From the NCBI GenBank assembly GCA_024036415.1, contig JAMWET010000550.1, forward strand, positions 268,501-332,500: a DNA stretch of 64,000 bases, given 5' to 3'. This DNA is from Prochilodus magdalenae. Its lineage: Eukaryota; Chordata; Actinopteri; Characiformes; Prochilodontidae. Shown one piece after another: positions 60,801 through 64,000 of the stretch. The notes under the pieces were generated by a model, which was not told the DNA's origin, made no database searches, and saw only the letters and a program-made list of their open reading frames with translations. Each line of letters starts with the position of its first letter. The stretch's first letter is position 1. A program made the position numbers and the translations under genes.

Positions 60801-63800
60801 GTGTCCTCTGGTTAAAGTAGCCGCTGGGCAGTTGTGAAAGAATACTGCATCACTGCATGTTGGCAGACCATGGTGCCGGGCAGAGCTTGCCAGGGTAAAG
60901 GTTCTGCTACCGAGGTCAGGAGGTCAACGCCTCTGAGGACCAAGAGATGGCGAGATCTAATGCTTACACGCCAACATACATGCTCTGGAATATATTTCAG
61001 TTTCAGCCAGTGCAGGCTAGTCTAAGCAGGGCTAACTCTGGAATATTCAGCTCATTTATCAAATGTTTATAATACCCGTTTTTCAACCTGACGTCCGTTT
61101 GCCAAATCTGTATTGTACGCTTTATTCCTAAGGCAGTGAGTTTGACACAACCTATTCTTAATAATGACCAGTAAACTGGACTCAAGCCACCCGTATAACA
61201 GAGGCCAATGGAAAGCTTCTAAAATCGTTTACAAGTGACCATATACTAAACTAAATTTAAAATCTGATTTCACAAACAAAAACCGGTGTTTGGAAAAGAC
61301 AGTGGTGAGAAAATATTTTTTTCCAAAGCTGTTATGAAGCCTTCCTCAGCACTGGAACAAGATAATGATTATAATTCAAATGAAATAAAAATAATAATGA
61401 AGGTTTCAATGGATTTCATTGTTATATGAATAGTAACTGTGGGCAGAGTTCATATTAGCTTATTTCCATGTCTGTATCTGCCAATATCAATGCAGATGTA
61501 TAAAGATTTATCAAATGCAGATATTACAGTAACTCAGACCTTGCATTGTTATGCCTGGTCAGTTAAAATATGCCGACCTGCTCTGTTTCGCAAGAACCTT
61601 TACTTGGCATTATGGAGACACAACATCATATTCCGTAGGCTTATAAATGCAGTAAAATTAATATGAAGCAGATGTTAGCACCACTGGCCAGCCCTACCTG
61701 AACCTTCTGCTCCAAAGTAGTACAATAAACATAAAACCAAAAACTGGCCAAATCTAGACATCTGTTTCAACTCAGTACCCTCTGAACTCCATCATCGTGT
61801 ATCAGTAAAATGCGGAATTTGCGTACATGTTTACTCATGGAATTAACAGCCCACTGACTTCTGCTATAAGTGTGATTTGAGTGAACAAGCGTTCTGTTTA
61901 CATGTACATACCGGGATACAGTGACAATTATTGTTATACTGATATCATTACTGTGGTATTTCACCACATGATATGCTGGAATTGCTATTTCCATATTCCC
62001 ATACGCTGGTAATTAATCTAATTTTGCACACAGAAGGAGAAAGCAAGCGTTCCAATATGCAGATGTTAATCTGATTTTTGGGCTTATTTGATAGTGGCTA
62101 TAAGCACTAAACTGTAATTGTTTTGACAGGTTATTGGAAATAATTACATTTCTCTTAAAATAAGGGAAACACTTTTATCCCTGGCAGAGAAAACACATTT
62201 GCTGTGAAGGATGTCAGGATGAACTATATGTGCCTTGTATCTCAGTTGAAGAAGTTTCATTAAAACCTAAAATGTCTTAAACTCTTTAAAAATGCCCTCC
62301 TGAGAACTTAAACTCAGTTTATGATGGAAAAACAAAATGATTCAACATGCAGATAAAAAAAAAAAGGAAATGGCTTTTGCTACAACACCGCAATCGTTAA
62401 TCAATAAAATTCCCCTCACATATGGCCAATTAAACCCGGTCACTGCAAGAAGGCAGAGCAAAGAGAAAAAGGAGAGAAGCACAACAAGTAAACTGTCCCA
62501 CGGTCCCAGTAAACCATCATAACAGCCTTTGTAAAAGCATTCTCACCACAAACTTGCCATGTGAGTAAAGTGCATGACCAGTTTACACACAGAATCCCAA
62601 ATGAGGTTTGAAGTCTTTGATAGGAAGTTAGCCCTCACTCCTCACAACAGCATAAAGCTGCTCTAGCCTTTGGTGCCATTCTGACTGTTGTCCTCAGTGT
62701 CTTACGAAGACACCTACGAGCCACCTTCTGCTGTTTCTGTGTGGTTAAGGTTCACGGTTCTTGACGGGGAATGACAGCAAATGGTCAGTTATGCTACTAA
62801 GATTGTTTTCCATACAGCTTTAGACTCTGCACCAAGCCATTCTGATCTAGAGGACCGATGCAAAATTCACAGACTCGAATGTTGCTACTGCAGTTTACAG
62901 CCCTAAGCAAATGGACCTAAAACTTAAAATTAGACTTTAGTGGTGTCTTAAACACGCCATTTACCATTGTGAACTGATATCTGTTTATAGTTGGAATAAG
63001 AAATTAACATGGTATGATCCATCTATGCTGTCATCAGTGAAGTTTAGTCGTTGTTTGTCTGTGCTTTTGTAATCCTTAACGTTGGGCACGTTCAATCATC
63101 AGCAGATGTAACAGCTGTGGATCATAAAAAAAATTTAAAAATCACTTTAAACCTTTCAAATAACCACCTAAACGAGGACCTTGCCAAGTTGTATGAGTGA
63201 ACTACGACCTTAGCAAGTAAGGATTACTGCATGAGAAAACCACTGGACACATCAACATGATTCATGATTTCTTGCCATTAGAGCACATGGGTACATCTGA
63301 CTTGGCTCAAAATGTACATTAATGGTTTGGCAAAAAATTACAAATAAAAGCAATAATGATTTACACAATTTTGGAATTACCCCTAGGTGTAGTCAATCAG
63401 TGTAGACCTGTTTGGTGGGTTAAATTTGGTTTCTTAAGCTGAGCTGTCAGATTAACTTTGCTAGAACACAAGATGTCAATAGTCACCCAAATACTTCTTT
63501 TAAAATCCATCACCTAACCCAGAAATAGCGCACATGCTCTACAGAATCTATATATGCCCGCATGGCATGCCCGGGTGACAGTCCAGTCCAACATTTGTTA
63601 CCTAAAATGGTTGCCCACTGCATGTAGCAATTTATGTGGTTCACAGTAAGTCATACAGTGGTCTTAACCAAACCAACAAGTCTGCATGACCTCTATGAAG
63701 ACCTGGAAGTGGTTTGAGAGGATTGAGAGCAGTTCTGGGCATATACTGAATTTCCAGAAAAGCACTGAATGAATATTGAGTGGTGTTGCTCCCTGCTCCT

Positions 63801-64000
63801 GGCCTTGCTGCTGCAGAGCTAAACTAAAAGAAGCAATACGTCTTGGCCGATTGACTACATCTGGGGTAGATAAAAAGCTATAGATTAGATTTATTTGCCA
63901 AACCATTTCTTTAAAACCCACTTCAGACAGCAAATGCTTGCTATTCTGCTTCAAGTGTACCTCCTACAAAAAGGACCTGTAAGTGTTTGATAGCTCAGCA
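60801..64000. other. Unassigned right end of the window
   Basis: Unique, mostly AT-rich. The stretch 60800-61020 is of high complexity. No coding exon recognised, and the largest minus-strand frame (63664-63954, 96 codons) has no family match I can name. Could be further 3' UTR or intergenic sequence. Confidence 0.35.

Overview
This is vertebrate nuclear DNA, most likely from a teleost fish. The coding sequence is split into small exons with GT/AG introns. The rest is dense in Tc1/mariner relics, short inverted-repeat elements (MITEs), tRNA-derived SINEs and very long CT, GA, CA and TA microsatellites, a mix typical of otophysan-type fish genomes. The species cannot be fixed from the sequence alone, and nothing is bacterial or viral.

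One protein-coding gene is firmly supported: a complete seven-exon paqr5 (membrane progestin receptor gamma) on the minus strand, from ATG at 42566 to TAA at 26641. Its exons sum to 1017 nt (338 residues plus stop), with every junction in phase. A spliced 5' UTR segment precedes the ATG (42567-42601). Two further exon-like segments with good splice sites lie upstream at 44275-44337 and 44889-44934. At the right edge, minus-strand poly(A) signals near 59.5-59.65 kb suggest the 3' UTR of another minus-strand gene whose coding part lies outside the window. GLCE would fit if the mammalian order GLCE-PAQR5-KIF23 is conserved.

Layout. 1-26.6 kb: intergenic, with several unique, complex stretches that look like candidate conserved non-coding elements (3.1-4.5, 7.08-7.75, 18.5-18.75 and 22.08-22.54 kb) separated by transposon relics and microsatellites. 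26.6-42.6 kb: paqr5, with introns holding Tc1 relics, a SINE and palindromic MITEs. 42.6-59.4 kb: upstream region with candidate 5' exons, a very long (CA)n(TA)n tract, a tandem pair of CTCF-like motifs, tetranucleotide repeats, and inverted pairs of Tc1-derived elements. 59.4-64 kb: probable 3' UTR and unassigned sequence.

I found no new multi-gene system. The observations most worth a second look are: two 533-bp Tc1-derived MITEs of identical length and deletion structure, about 97-98% identical; a roughly 255-bp palindromic MITE family with at least five recognisable copies; the unassigned spliced segments upstream of paqr5; a microsatellite duplicated together with its unique flanks; and CTCF-like motifs on either side of the gene.
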